Shown here: piece after piece, positions 1 through 7,665 of the stretch
Numbering within the stretch: the first letter of the stretch is position 1
Layout: the number at the start of each line of letters is the position of its first letter
Assembly: GCA_016937345.1 (NCBI GenBank)
Contig: JAFGWE010000040.1
Coordinates: 1-50,976, forward strand
Reading direction: 5' to 3'
DNA: 50,976 nucleotides
DNA from: Methanomicrobiaceae archaeon
Lineage (GTDB): Archaea; Halobacteriota; Methanomicrobia; Methanomicrobiales; Methanomicrobiaceae
Translations under genes and position numbers: made by a program
Notes under the pieces: generated by a model
Seen by the model: the letters and a program-made list of their open reading frames with translations, nothing else
The model's database searches: none
Told to the model about the DNA's origin: nothing

Positions 1-230
1 AATGATGCAATTGCTGCAGGTGTATCAGTGAATGTGTTCATGATACCCGGTCCCATTTTGATGCTGTCAGTTGCCTGTGCAATTGCAGCAAGTGTAGGGT
101 AGCAGTGGCGGTTGTTGTAGTGGTTTGTAATCCACGCAAAGTCAATGTCTTTCTGCTCTGCAAGTTTACAGTAATTAACTACCTGTTTAACAGATATGTT
201 TCCTGGTACAAATTCTATTCCATAACTCAA
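1..230 (-). CDS. mer: 5,10-methylenetetrahydromethanopterin reductase Mer, N-terminal part
   Basis: Mer is the F420-dependent cytoplasmic enzyme that reduces methylene-H4MPT to methyl-H4MPT in methanogenesis from CO2. The 76 visible residues open with SYGIEFVPGN and contain WITNHYNNRHCYPTL and KMGPGIMNTFTDTPAAIAS, the typical N-terminus of this bacterial-luciferase-like (TIM barrel) family. The rest, roughly 250 residues, lies beyond the left window edge. The start is TTG at 230, preceded by a GAGGT Shine-Dalgarno (238-242) 7 bases away. An in-frame ATG at 293 would add 21 residues not seen in the family and lies upstream of the likely TATA box (267-274), so it was rejected. Transcribed divergently from the FtsZ-like gene. 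Confidence 0.95.
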   Translation of the reverse strand, partial: MSYGIEFVPGNISVKQVVNYCKLAEQKDIDFAWITNHYNNRHCYPTLAAIAQATDSIKMGPGIMNTFTDTPAAIAS

Positions 231-643
231 GGTAATTACCTCAATTAGACTATTATTGCGGGGAGATTTAAATACGTTATCATTTAGTTTCATTTTATAC
301 GTTCAAATCCAAAAGAGCCCACTATTTCCCAATATTAAGGACATTTGCCGTTTTTTAGACTAAAAATCTTTAAAAGGCTTAATAGTTGAAAAACTGAATT
401 TTTTACAGATTTTTTCAGTATCAGAGAGATTTTTTTGGATCTGTTTTGATGAAGAGAATTATTAGCCTGTATGATCAAATTATACAACAGAAAAATTGTA
501 CCTGATACAGATTCTCCAGTCAGATACTTTTCATAAGCTACCGGAAAGTATTTGAAAATTCAGAATTTGTACTTTAATATTACAATATAATGAGAAATTT
601 GAGTAATATTTCTTGAACAGGGAAAGTACCCGGGTTTAAAAAT
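231..643. other. 413-bp divergent intergenic region
   Basis: This AT-rich stretch separates the divergent mer and FtsZ-like genes. It holds the mer promoter (267-274), a TATA-like element for the FtsZ-like gene (about 581-590, TACAATATAA), and a dyad just after that element (arms AGAAAT 593-598 and ATTTCT 608-613). A weaker dyad has arms CTGAA at 394-398 and TTCAG at 414-418. No RNA gene or convincing small protein was recognised in the middle. Confidence 0.5.
267..274 (-). promoter_or_regulatory. putative TATA box of mer
   Basis: Read on the minus strand this is TATTTAAA, centred about 40 bases before the TTG start of mer. An archaeal TATA box sets the transcript start about 25 bases downstream, near 245, just before the GAGGT ribosome site. 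This supports the TTG start. Confidence 0.5.
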
Positions 644-3340
644 ATGAGGATACTTGCCATTGGTGTGGGAGGAGCAGGTTCCCGGATAGTAGATCAGCTC
701 TACTATCAGGACAGGCGCAGCAGCGTTAGCTGTATCTCTTCAGTTGTTGTAGACATAGATGGCAATTTACTCTCCCAGCTCCGCAATCTGCCGGAGGAAA
801 CCAAATTATTTTTCCCCGCGCTCGATCCTGAAGTCCACTTTGATGTAAACTCAACCGTTGATGTCAGTGAGATTATGTCAAAGATAAAAAAGATGGACAA
901 TGTCAATCTGGATGCCATAATGGTTTTCGTGGGTCTTGGCGGCAATATGAGCAACATTATTCCGGAGCTCACAGAAGAGATAAGAAAATCCTATTTTGAG
1001 CCGGTGTTTGCAGTCTGCACCCTTCCATACCTAAGAGAGGGAAGATCCATTGCAAAAAAAGCCGCGGACGATCTTGACATTATTGAAGATTGTGTTGATG
1101 CAGTCATTCTATTTGACAATGAGACCTGGTACAGAAAGATCAAGGATTCTTTTGAGACAACCCTTGATGAACGGGGCATCCCGGTCGTAAAACCCTCACC
1201 ATTTGGCAGGGCGTTTCCTGAAAATCCACGTGATTTATACAATATGCTAAATGACAGGATCTCTCGTCAGGTTGGCCTCCTATTGCGTGCAGGCGAATTC
1301 AATGAGTCCGGTTTTGACTCGGCAGAGATAGTTCTTGATGCGGGTGAGATATTAAACACCCTCAAGGGAAACGGCATGACCGCCATTGGTTATGCAATTG
1401 AGATTCTCCCCCCTAACTGGCTTGAAACTCTTGATAAATGGCGATCTGATACATACTTCACCGAAGGCTCACATAAGCGTGCAACAAGAATTGTGGCACT
1501 GGCAAAACAGGCAGTATATGAGGATATTTCCATACCATGTGATCTTACAAGTGCAGATAAGGCGCTTGTTCTGATTGCAGGACCTTCAAAAGAACTTTCA
1601 ATGAAGGGATTTCAGACAGTCAGAAAATGGATTGACTCAAGTATTGCAGGCCTTGAAATGCGCTCGGGAGACTACCCTGTAAGAAATACCCGTTACGTCG
1701 GAATTATCATAATGCTCTCAGGAATTCACAATATACCACGTCTTGAGGAGATACGAAAATTAAGAGAGGAATATCTTCTGGAAGAGAAGGAAAGGGAGAT
1801 GAATGAAGAGAATAACAGAATTCTTGAAGAAGAGGAAGCACTCCTGCTCTCCGGAAGAACAGGCATAATGAACAGAAATGATGACAACACGCAGTTTTCA
1901 GATCTCACTTCTCCTTACGAGAATGTATCAGAACAGACCCCACAGATAAACTCTAACAGAGCCGAAACCGGATACACCAGTATTTCAGACACGAACACCC
2001 CATCCTACGATGAACAGACGCTGGAGGATGAGGCATGGGGATTAATAGGCGGTTATTCCTCAGCTCCTCCCAGAACTTACAGAGAAAACTCTAATCTCCC
2101 ACCAATAATTGAAGATAATGGTTTTTTACAGGGCGGCAGCTACCCGGATAAAAACCAAAATGGAGACACCTATTATAACAGCCGTTATGATGACCAGACA
2201 GGACATGTAGAAAATCTAGATATTGCTGATTTCTTAGAAGAGGACGATATGACACAAAATGAAAATTCATTATCTTTTGTAGAACTTTTAGACGATGATG
2301 ATTCATCAGACTATGAGGATAATTCTGAAGAAAATAATAAATATGGTGTTGCAAAAACCGCCAGATTCTTGGATGAGGCATTTACATATATTCCAGAGGA
2401 AGATTCCAAAACAGATAATATCCCCCTGACTTCTCCGGAATTTGTAAAGAGACAGGAGTATGAAGAATACAAAGAAGAAGAGTCAGAAAGAGCGCCTGTC
2501 AAAAAAAGAGAGAATATCCAGGACGACAAGATAGTCATCGCAGGTAAAAAGGAGAAAGCAAAGGATAACAATGGAATAAATCTCCCCGGAAGGTCCCAGA
2601 AGACCAATCTTGACATGACACGCATGACATCTGTTGATCTCGGGCATGCACCAAAAGATTCAATGTTTGGAGTAAAGGACATAAAGGGTCCCGGAATTCC
2701 AAAAGAAAGAAGTGATGTTGCACGTGTCGGTGAAAAGATAAGTATTGGAGGATCTGTTCAGCACGCAAGCGACAGGGCATTTTCCGCAGGCACTTTCTCG
2801 GCAGGTTCAGGATTACGTCCGAATGACAATACCTTCTCCGGCAGAAAGATTTCAGGAGGCTCTTTTATAAAACCCAATGACAACGCATTTTCGGGCAGCA
2901 GAGTCTCCATAAAATCCAATATAAAAGCAAATGATAACAGCATCTCAGGAGGGAAGGTTTCAATCAGGCCGAATATCCGACCTAAAGATAATTTAACCGG
3001 TGGCAGGGTTTCAATGGGTGGTTCTGCAAAAAAACCTGTTGAGCTACTCTCAGGAGGAATAAAGGCAAAAACAGGAAAAAAACCCAAAGAGCTGTTATCA
3101 GGAGGAATAAGAGCAGACAAGGGTGTGAAAACAAAGGAGCTTTTATCCGGAGACCTCAAAATAGGAGGAAATCCCGTAAAACCAAAGGAGTCTTTATCAG
3201 GAGAACTTAAGGTTGGGAAAAACCCGGGAGCAACCGGTCCGGAAAAGAGAACGCAGGTGTCACAGAATATTAACAAAAAGAAAAGCGGGGAAAAAAGCAG
3301 TTTCTCCTCAGACAAGGATGACGATCTCTTCTGGATCTGA
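644..3340 (+). CDS. Divergent tubulin/FtsZ-superfamily protein with long disordered repetitive tail
   Basis: Residues 1-365 fit the FtsZ/CetZ fold: a G-box IGVGGAGS (6-13), a beta-strand VVVDIDG (34-40), a T4-loop equivalent VGLGGNMS (96-103), and a T7-like segment GFDSAEIV (223-230). FtsZ has GGGTGTG at T4 and NxDxxD at T7; here the GTG is lost, the Asn is Gly and the last Asp is Glu, so GTP binding or hydrolysis may be altered. Residues 366-400 look like a charged helix. Residues 400-898 are low-complexity: an acidic stretch (about 530-580), then two tandem repeat families (725-796 and 797-862), and a terminal DDDLFWI that could be a short docking peptide like the FtsZ C-terminal peptide. 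FtsZ itself is about 360-400 aa. ATG 644 has only a weak ribosome site. Function unknown; a cytoskeletal role is inference. Confidence 0.75.
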   Translation: MRILAIGVGGAGSRIVDQLYYQDRRSSVSCISSVVVDIDGNLLSQLRNLPEETKLFFPALDPEVHFDVNSTVDVSEIMSKIKKMDNVNLDAIMVFVGLGGNMSNIIPELTEEIRKSYFEPVFAVCTLPYLREGRSIAKKAADDLDIIEDCVDAVILFDNETWYRKIKDSFETTLDERGIPVVKPSPFGRAFPENPRDLYNMLNDRISRQVGLLLRAGEFNESGFDSAEIVLDAGEILNTLKGNGMTAIGYAIEILPPNWLETLDKWRSDTYFTEGSHKRATRIVALAKQAVYEDISIPCDLTSADKALVLIAGPSKELSMKGFQTVRKWIDSSIAGLEMRSGDYPVRNTRYVGIIIMLSGIHNIPRLEEIRKLREEYLLEEKEREMNEENNRILEEEEALLLSGRTGIMNRNDDNTQFSDLTSPYENVSEQTPQINSNRAETGYTSISDTNTPSYDEQTLEDEAWGLIGGYSSAPPRTYRENSNLPPIIEDNGFLQGGSYPDKNQNGDTYYNSRYDDQTGHVENLDIADFLEEDDMTQNENSLSFVELLDDDDSSDYEDNSEENNKYGVAKTARFLDEAFTYIPEEDSKTDNIPLTSPEFVKRQEYEEYKEEESERAPVKKRENIQDDKIVIAGKKEKAKDNNGINLPGRSQKTNLDMTRMTSVDLGHAPKDSMFGVKDIKGPGIPKERSDVARVGEKISIGGSVQHASDRAFSAGTFSAGSGLRPNDNTFSGRKISGGSFIKPNDNAFSGSRVSIKSNIKANDNSISGGKVSIRPNIRPKDNLTGGRVSMGGSAKKPVELLSGGIKAKTGKKPKELLSGGIRADKGVKTKELLSGDLKIGGNPVKPKESLSGELKVGKNPGATGPEKRTQVSQNINKKKSGEKSSFSSDKDDDLFWI
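2816..3031 (+). repeat. In-frame tandem repeat A of the FtsZ-like tail
   Basis: Four units of about 18 residues (protein positions 725-796) follow the pattern [RK]P[NK]DNxFSGx[KR][VI]S: RPNDNTFSG, KPNDNAFSG, KANDNSISG and RPKDNLTGG, each followed by a basic/Ser-rich spacer. The units have diverged in DNA sequence, so this is an old repeat. It lies in a basic, probably disordered region. Confidence 0.7.
3032..3229 (+). repeat. In-frame tandem repeat B of the FtsZ-like tail
   Basis: Four units of 16-17 residues (protein positions 797-862) start KPVELLSGGIK, KPKELLSGGIR, KTKELLSGDLK and KPKESLSGELK. The conserved core is K-P-K-E-L-L-S-G. Regular spacing of Lys and Leu suggests a multivalent binding segment; that reading is inference. 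Confidence 0.75.
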
Positions 3341-3403
3341 TCAAAATCACATCTTTTTTATAATACCCGGCAATTTATTTTTATATCTTAAAAATTCAGG
3401 TTA

Positions 3404-3475
3404 TGGACCTGGCGGGATTTGAACCCGCGGCCTCTACGTTGCGAACGTAGCGATCTACCCCTGATCTACAGGCCC
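3404..3475 (-). tRNA. tRNA-Ala (anticodon CGC)
   Basis: A 72-base cloverleaf without intron: acceptor GGGCCTG/CAGGTCC, D arm GATC-AGGGGTA-GATC, anticodon arm CTACG-TTCGCAA-CGTAG, T arm GCGGG-TTCAAAT-CCCGC, discriminator A. The G3:U70 pair is the alanine identity element. CCA is not encoded. A TATA-like AATATTTAAAAG lies upstream on the minus strand (about 3488-3499). Confidence 0.97.
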
Positions 3476-3532
3476 AGAGGTATCTTTTAAATATTGATTG
3501 AATGAGTTTAAAAAGAATATTTTATGAATTTT

Positions 3533-4543
3533 TTAGAGAATGATCTCTATATCCAGCTTTTCTGCAAGTTCCTTGTATCTGTTTCTTATTGTAACTTCAG
3601 TGACACCTGCAACCTCTGCCACCTCACGCTGTGTACGACGCTCCCCTCCGAGAATCGAGGAGATATAGATTGCCGCTGCCGCAACACCTGTTGGGCCTCT
3701 GCCGCTTGTGAGTTCTCTTTCTCCGGCCTGTCTGAGAATTTCGACAGCTCTTGACTGAACCTCACCTTTAAGCTTTAATCCGGAGCAGAAACGCGGAACA
3801 TAATCAATTGGTGATGTTGGAAGAAGCTTAAGCCCGAGTTCCCTTGAGATGAACCGGTATGTTCTTCCAATCTCTTTTCTTGACACACGTGATACTTCCG
3901 CTATCTCATCAAGTGTTCTTGGGACATTGCACTGGCGGCAGGCGGCATAAAGTGCTGCTGCTGCAACTCCCTCAATACTTCTTCCACGAATGAGGTTTTT
4001 ATCAACAGCGTCACGATATACTACCGCTGCTGTTTCACGAACATTTCTTGGAAGACCAAGAGCTGAGGCCATCCTGTCAAGTTCGGAGAGAGCAAATGCA
4101 AGGTTTCTTTCGGTTGCATTTGATACACGAATTCTTCTCTGCCATTTGCGCAGACGATAAAGCTGTGCACGGTTCTTTGAGGAGATTGCACGCCCGTATG
4201 AATCACGGTTTCTCCAGTCAATCATTGTTGAAAGACCTTTGTCGTGGATTGTGAAGGTCATCGGAGCGCCAACACGTGAACGCTTCATTCTCTGATCGTG
4301 ATCAAAGGCACGCCACTCAGGCCCTCTGTCGATGAACTCTTCTTCAAGAACAAGACCACAGTTCTGACAGGTAAGCTCGGCACGCTCATAGTCGTGGACA
4401 AGCTGGCGGCTGCCACATTCCGGACATACTGTTTTGCTCTTCTCTTCGGGTTTTTTCTGAAGCTTTTCAATCTGTTCTGAAGAACGATTCTTAAGTGCTT
4501 CTCTCTGACTCTGTAACTGTTTTAATTTTTCAATTTCCTGCAT
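3533..4543 (-). CDS. tfb: Transcription initiation factor IIB (TFB)
   Basis: TFB bridges TBP at the promoter and RNA polymerase during archaeal transcription initiation. The 336-residue protein has an N-terminal zinc ribbon (Cys40, Cys43, Cys59, Cys62), a conserved B-reader/linker ([32 protein letters not shown]) and two cyclin-like repeats (about 135-225 and 230-325) ending in a helix-turn-helix ([20 protein letters not shown]). The first 35 residues are an extra charged, coiled-coil-like extension ([19 protein letters not shown]). ATG 4543 has GGTGA 7 bases upstream. It lies 18 bases downstream of gar1, a common euryarchaeal pairing, and the two are probably co-transcribed from the TATA box at 4834-4846. 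Confidence 0.98.
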   Translation of the reverse strand: MQEIEKLKQLQSQREALKNRSSEQIEKLQKKPEEKSKTVCPECGSRQLVHDYERAELTCQNCGLVLEEEFIDRGPEWRAFDHDQRMKRSRVGAPMTFTIHDKGLSTMIDWRNRDSYGRAISSKNRAQLYRLRKWQRRIRVSNATERNLAFALSELDRMASALGLPRNVRETAAVVYRDAVDKNLIRGRSIEGVAAAALYAACRQCNVPRTLDEIAEVSRVSRKEIGRTYRFISRELGLKLLPTSPIDYVPRFCSGLKLKGEVQSRAVEILRQAGERELTSGRGPTGVAAAAIYISSILGGERRTQREVAEVAGVTEVTIRNRYKELAEKLDIEIIL

Positions 4544-4561
4544 TGTGTTTTCACCAGGGTT

Positions 4562-4786
4562 TTATTTTGTATATAGCATCTCACCCAGTGTGCGGTTTTT
4601 TGTATCTCTGCAGTATACTGCCGCGCACGGACACTTTATATTTCCAAATACTTCAACAAGTTTTCCAACAGGCTCCTTTCGCCCGTCAACAACATCTGCA
4701 TATAGAGGCGGGAGCTGTGCTGCATCACAATTCACAACGACTAAATGCTTTCCAACAACAGAACGGATCTGACCGGCAAGTTTCAA
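4562..4786 (-). CDS. gar1: H/ACA ribonucleoprotein subunit Gar1
   Basis: Gar1 is a core protein of H/ACA guide RNPs that pseudouridylate rRNA, working with Cbf5, Nop10 and L7Ae. The 74-residue product matches the archaeal Gar1 barrel: KLAGQIRSVVGKHLVVV, a middle PPLYADVVDGRKEPVGKLVEVFG and NIKCPCAAVYC, then GEMLYTK. I chose TTG at 4786, preceded by AGGAAGGT at proper spacing; an upstream TTG at 4810 gives 82 aa but sits near the expected transcript start and lacks a ribosome site. First gene of the gar1-tfb pair. Confidence 0.88.
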   Translation of the reverse strand: MKLAGQIRSVVGKHLVVVNCDAAQLPPLYADVVDGRKEPVGKLVEVFGNIKCPCAAVYCRDTKNRTLGEMLYTK

Positions 4787-4833
4787 AAGATTACCTTCCT
4801 GAAAAACCAAGAACTAATACGACACTTCGCAAT

Positions 4834-4846
4834 CTATATATATAAG
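4834..4846 (-). promoter_or_regulatory. TATA box of gar1-tfb
   Basis: CTTATATATATAG on the minus strand is a near-ideal archaeal TATA box. It predicts a transcript start near 4812, about 25 bases before the chosen TTG start of gar1. Confidence 0.7.
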
Positions 4847-4888
4847 TCAAAATAGTATTTAAAGGTTGTGATAATTATTATATATATG

Positions 4889-5536
4889 TTAGATATTCAG
4901 AATTTTTTCCAGAGTCTTATCCGATAAAATATTTTCTGCGTCATCCCCAGTCATCCCCGCACCCATAGCAACCATTTTTCGCGCGTTTTTTGTCAGGAGA
5001 TCTGAAGGACCGTGTGTGTCGGAATCTATTATTACCGTACATCCTGATTTTAATGCTGCCTGAAGGACATGACCATTTGTTCTGTTATGCCCCCCGCGTG
5101 ATGTTATCTCAAGTGCAATATTATGCCTTTTTGCCTCAGCTGCAACTTCAGGAGAGACAAATCCGGGATGGGCAAGAATATCAACATAATCTGACATACA
5201 GGCAGCAAGATTTGTTCCGGGCGCAACAGGCTCCATAATTGTCTCACCATGTACAACTACAATATCAGCACCGGATTTTTTTGCAAGCTCTGCAAGCTCC
5301 CCGATCTCCTCAGGAGGAACGTGGGTTATCTCAACCCCCGCGAGAAGCCGGACGCCAAAAATATCTGCTGATTTTTTAACCGCATTTACTGACTTTATCA
5401 GATCACGTATATTTGAAGCGTCAGCATGATCTGTTATTGCCAGTGTGTCATATCCAAGAACTGCAGCACGGCGTACAAGTTCTGTAGGGAGAAGATCGCC
5501 GTCAGACATTGTTGTGTGTGTGTGAAGATCGTACAT
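4889..5536 (-). CDS. PHP-domain phosphoesterase
   Basis: The 215-residue protein is a compact PHP (polymerase and histidinol phosphatase) domain, a metal-dependent TIM-like barrel that hydrolyses phosphoesters. Metal-binding motifs are in order: DLHTHTTMSDGD (His5, His7, Asp11), ITDHAD, GVEITH, the VVHGE segment, DILAHPGF, and IIDSDTHG near the C-terminus. It could be a histidinol-phosphatase, which would complement the his genes at 21-23 kb, but PHP proteins have varied substrates and the sequence does not decide. It lies 18 bases downstream of srp19, probably in one transcript. Confidence 0.85.
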   Translation of the reverse strand: MYDLHTHTTMSDGDLLPTELVRRAAVLGYDTLAITDHADASNIRDLIKSVNAVKKSADIFGVRLLAGVEITHVPPEEIGELAELAKKSGADIVVVHGETIMEPVAPGTNLAACMSDYVDILAHPGFVSPEVAAEAKRHNIALEITSRGGHNRTNGHVLQAALKSGCTVIIDSDTHGPSDLLTKNARKMVAMGAGMTGDDAENILSDKTLEKILNI

Positions 5537-5554
5537 CTCAAAGACCGTTAGTTT

Positions 5555-5833
5555 TTATTTTTTATTGTCCTGTTTTAACTTTTCGGCGACATTTTGAATT
5601 AGCAACTCTTTTGACTTTTCCCATTTGACAAGAACACGCCCTTCTTTGGAAAGCCAGTGCGCAGGGTGACTTTTGGTCTCTGCTGTTGCTGTTAAGCCCA
5701 TTTTTTTAACGGCAGTAAGGATGTTTCTGGTAAGCGGATTTTTCACGGCATCGCTCTTTTTTACGCGCCTTCCCTCAGACCTTGTCAGAGTTTCATTGAA
5801 ATAGCAGGGGTATAAGACCCTCTCTCTTTCCAT
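5555..5833 (-). CDS. srp19: Signal recognition particle subunit SRP19
   Basis: SRP19 binds 7S RNA and helps load SRP54 for co-translational membrane targeting. The 92-residue protein shows the family signature VLYPCYFNETLTRSEGRRV followed by KKSDAVKNPLTRNI, and a basic C-terminus (VLVKWEKSKELLIQN). I start at ATG 5833; a TTG two codons upstream (5839) is possible. No ribosome site is visible, and a TATA-like GTTAATAGG sits about 25-30 bases upstream, so the message is probably leaderless. Divergent from hypB. Confidence 0.93.
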   Translation of the reverse strand: MERERVLYPCYFNETLTRSEGRRVKKSDAVKNPLTRNILTAVKKMGLTATAETKSHPAHWLSKEGRVLVKWEKSKELLIQNVAEKLKQDNKK

Positions 5834-5887
5834 ATCCAATAATATGGTCAGGCGAACCTATTAACAGATACTGATCATACAATAATT

Positions 5888-6535
5888 ATGCACCATATAG
5901 ACGTCAGCATTGAAAAGGACATTTATGACGCCAACAACAGACTGGCACACAAAAATTATCATCAGTTAAAGGACAATGGCATCAGGGCATTTGATCTGCT
6001 GGGAGCAATAGGTTCAGGAAAGACAGCCCTAATCGAAAATTTAGTACCGGTTCTTAAAGAAAAAGGCCTGCGTGCAGGAGCAATCGCAGGCGATGTCTGG
6101 GGGGATGATGATTTTCAAAGAATTATTTCAACAGGAATACCTGCTGTAAACGCAAATACCGGAAAAGAGTGCCATCTGGATGCACATATTGTTGAGCATG
6201 CAATAGAAAAACTCCCTCTGGATGAGATAGACCTGCTCTTCATTGAAAACGTAGGCAACATGGTATGCCCGACAGACTTTTCCCTGGGGGCCGAAAAACG
6301 CATTGTAGTTGTTTCAACAACAGAAGGCGATGATGTGGTAAACAAGCACCCCATGATGTTTAGAAACGGGACAATTGCCGTTATCAACAAGGTTGACCTT
6401 GCAGAGCATGTAGGATGCCGCATCGAAAGAATGGAAGATGATATCCACCGCTATAACCCGATTATGCCGATTTTCAAGACAAATCTCAAGACAGGAGAAG
6501 GCGTTTTGGATCTGGTTGATGAAATCCTCAGATGA
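5888..6535 (+). CDS. hypB: Hydrogenase nickel incorporation GTPase HypB
   Basis: HypB is a SIMIBI-class GTPase that delivers nickel during maturation of [NiFe] hydrogenases, here needed for the hydrogenases of methanogenesis. The 215-residue protein has a P-loop GAIGSGKT (39-46), a metal site at the dimer interface (Cys95, His96, His100 and Cys127, in GKECHLDAH and NMVCP), switch segment DLLFIENVGN, and the base-specificity motif NKVDL. It lacks the His-rich N-terminal tail of some bacterial HypB, as is usual in archaea. hypA, its usual partner, is not adjacent. Divergent from srp19 across about 54 bases. Confidence 0.96.
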   Translation: MHHIDVSIEKDIYDANNRLAHKNYHQLKDNGIRAFDLLGAIGSGKTALIENLVPVLKEKGLRAGAIAGDVWGDDDFQRIISTGIPAVNANTGKECHLDAHIVEHAIEKLPLDEIDLLFIENVGNMVCPTDFSLGAEKRIVVVSTTEGDDVVNKHPMMFRNGTIAVINKVDLAEHVGCRIERMEDDIHRYNPIMPIFKTNLKTGEGVLDLVDEILR

Positions 6536-6568
6536 GTTATTGCGGTGCAGTTAAATAACTTCAAATTG

Positions 6569-6579
6569 AATATATATAG
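6569..6579 (+). promoter_or_regulatory. TATA box of rps8e
   Basis: AATATATATAG lies about 80 bases before the S8e start. The predicted transcript start is near 6600, leaving a leader of about 54 bases that ends with the AAGGTG ribosome site (6641-6646). Confidence 0.6.
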
Positions 6580-6653
6580 CACTTCAGAAGTTTTTGGAGC
6601 TAAAGAAAAACTCCGGAAAATCAAAGAGTTATCAAATTTTAAGGTGTATTGTA

Positions 6654-7031
6654 ATGCTTTGGCAAGGAAGATCAGTAAGAAGTGAGACAGGCGGCCGCCT
6701 GAAGCCCTCACGCAGCAAGAGAAGAGTAGAGATAGGAAGATCACCGGCAGAAACCCATATCGGAGAGGAACGCCGCAGAATCATCCGTACTCATGGTGGC
6801 AACTCAAAGGTTCGTGCACTTCGTGCATCATTTGCAAGTGTTGCAAATCCAAAGACCGGCGAGACAAAAAAAGTTGCAATTGAGACAGTGGAAGCAAACA
6901 CAGCAAACCCCAACTATGTCCGCCGTAACCTTCTCACAAAGGGCGCAGTAATAAAAACAGAAATCGGAAGGGCAAAGATCGTATCAAGGCCCGGTCAGGA
7001 CGGAGTTATAAACGCTGTCCTGATTGAATAA
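6654..7031 (+). CDS. rps8e: 30S ribosomal protein S8e
   Basis: S8e is an archaeal/eukaryotic small-subunit ribosomal protein. The 125-residue product begins MLWQGRSVRSETGGRLK and carries RIIRTHGGNSKVRALRASFA and the C-terminal ITKGAV/IVSRPGQDGVINAVL-type ending of the family (here NLLTKGAVIKTEIGRAKIV). ATG 6654 has AAGGTG 7 bases upstream; a longer reading frame from 6594 adds 20 residues without family support. Transcribed alone from the TATA box at 6569 and followed by several T-tracts. Confidence 0.96.
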   Translation: MLWQGRSVRSETGGRLKPSRSKRRVEIGRSPAETHIGEERRRIIRTHGGNSKVRALRASFASVANPKTGETKKVAIETVEANTANPNYVRRNLLTKGAVIKTEIGRAKIVSRPGQDGVINAVLIE

Positions 7032-7070
7032 TTTTTTTAGTTGTTTTTTACATTTTTAATTGGATTTTTT
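7032..7070 (+). terminator. T-tract terminator region after rps8e
   Basis: Four oligo-T tracts (7032-7038, 7044-7049, 7053-7057, 7065-7070) follow the S8e stop codon directly. Archaeal RNA polymerase terminates at such tracts without need of a hairpin. Confidence 0.6.
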
Positions 7071-7214
7071 ATCGCACTTTTATTTTATTAAAGTCAGATT
7101 TTTTAAAAAATATTTTTAAGATTTAAAAAACGGTATTTTTTACAGAGTCCTGCCGCACAAATTAGATCCCTGCAGAGATGTCGTAGAAATTGTCCAATAA
7201 ATCACTACGTTTAC

Positions 7215-7226
7215 TTTTTATAAATA
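7215..7226 (+). promoter_or_regulatory. TATA box predicting a leaderless transcript
   Basis: TTTTTATAAATA is centred 25 bases before the ATG at 7246 and no Shine-Dalgarno precedes that ATG. Transcription would start at or next to the start codon, giving a leaderless mRNA for the 7246-8130 gene pair. Confidence 0.6.
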
Positions 7227-7245
7227 CAGGGATCATATTGTAACG

Positions 7246-7665
7246 ATGCGCAGAATATATCACCGTTTTCCGCTGAGGTGTGACCTCAATTTTGATATTG
7301 AACAACCTTTCACCGACGTTGTAAAAAAGGTTGTCGAAATGAACCATATGCATGTAACCAACCGTGTCGGAGAAGATCTGATAAGGCTTGATTTTCAGGT
7401 ATCAGTAGCCGATTCAAAGACAAAGATGATTCCTGTAGAGAATATCCCGGGCCTTTTAGACAACCTTACAGAAGCGGCTGATTTCATGCTCACACTGAAT
7501 GAAACAATACTCACAGGCGACAGGAGAATCCCCCGTTCTGAGACAGCATACTACCTCAGAGTGAATGAGAGCGGCATGATGTCAGAATGTTTTGTCTCAA
7601 AAGAGGGTACTAAAGGCAATAACGATGCCTACGACATTAAAAAACTATTACTGGGTGCTTTTTAG
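7246..7665 (+). CDS. Uncharacterised 139-residue protein
   Basis: I do not recognise this family. The protein is soluble, without signal or membrane segment, and starts MRRIYHRFPLRCDLNFDIEQP. A predicted alternation of strands and helices (FTDVVKKVVEMNHMHVTNRV, LIRLDFQVSV, ETAYYLRVNESGMMSECFV) suggests a small alpha/beta fold. It ends in KKLLLGAF. The next gene (DUF2240) begins with a GTG directly after its TAG stop, with no gap, so the two are translationally coupled and may work together. A TATA box 25 bases before the ATG suggests a leaderless message. Confidence 0.8.
   Translation: MRRIYHRFPLRCDLNFDIEQPFTDVVKKVVEMNHMHVTNRVGEDLIRLDFQVSVADSKTKMIPVENIPGLLDNLTEAADFMLTLNETILTGDRRIPRSETAYYLRVNESGMMSECFVSKEGTKGNNDAYDIKKLLLGAF

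Noticed and set aside
449-505. 18-codon ORF (MKRIISLYDQ...) in the mer/FtsZ-like intergenic region
   Set aside because: No ribosome site, no promoter at the right distance and no recognisable sequence.
2758-3315. Open frame of 185 codons opposite the FtsZ-like tail
   Set aside because: Its apparent repeats are the mirror of the tail repeats in the sense gene.
5830-5847. Inverted repeat CCATAT/ATATGG over the srp19 start codon
   Set aside because: Six-base arms in AT-rich DNA that include the ATG itself; too weak to call an operator.
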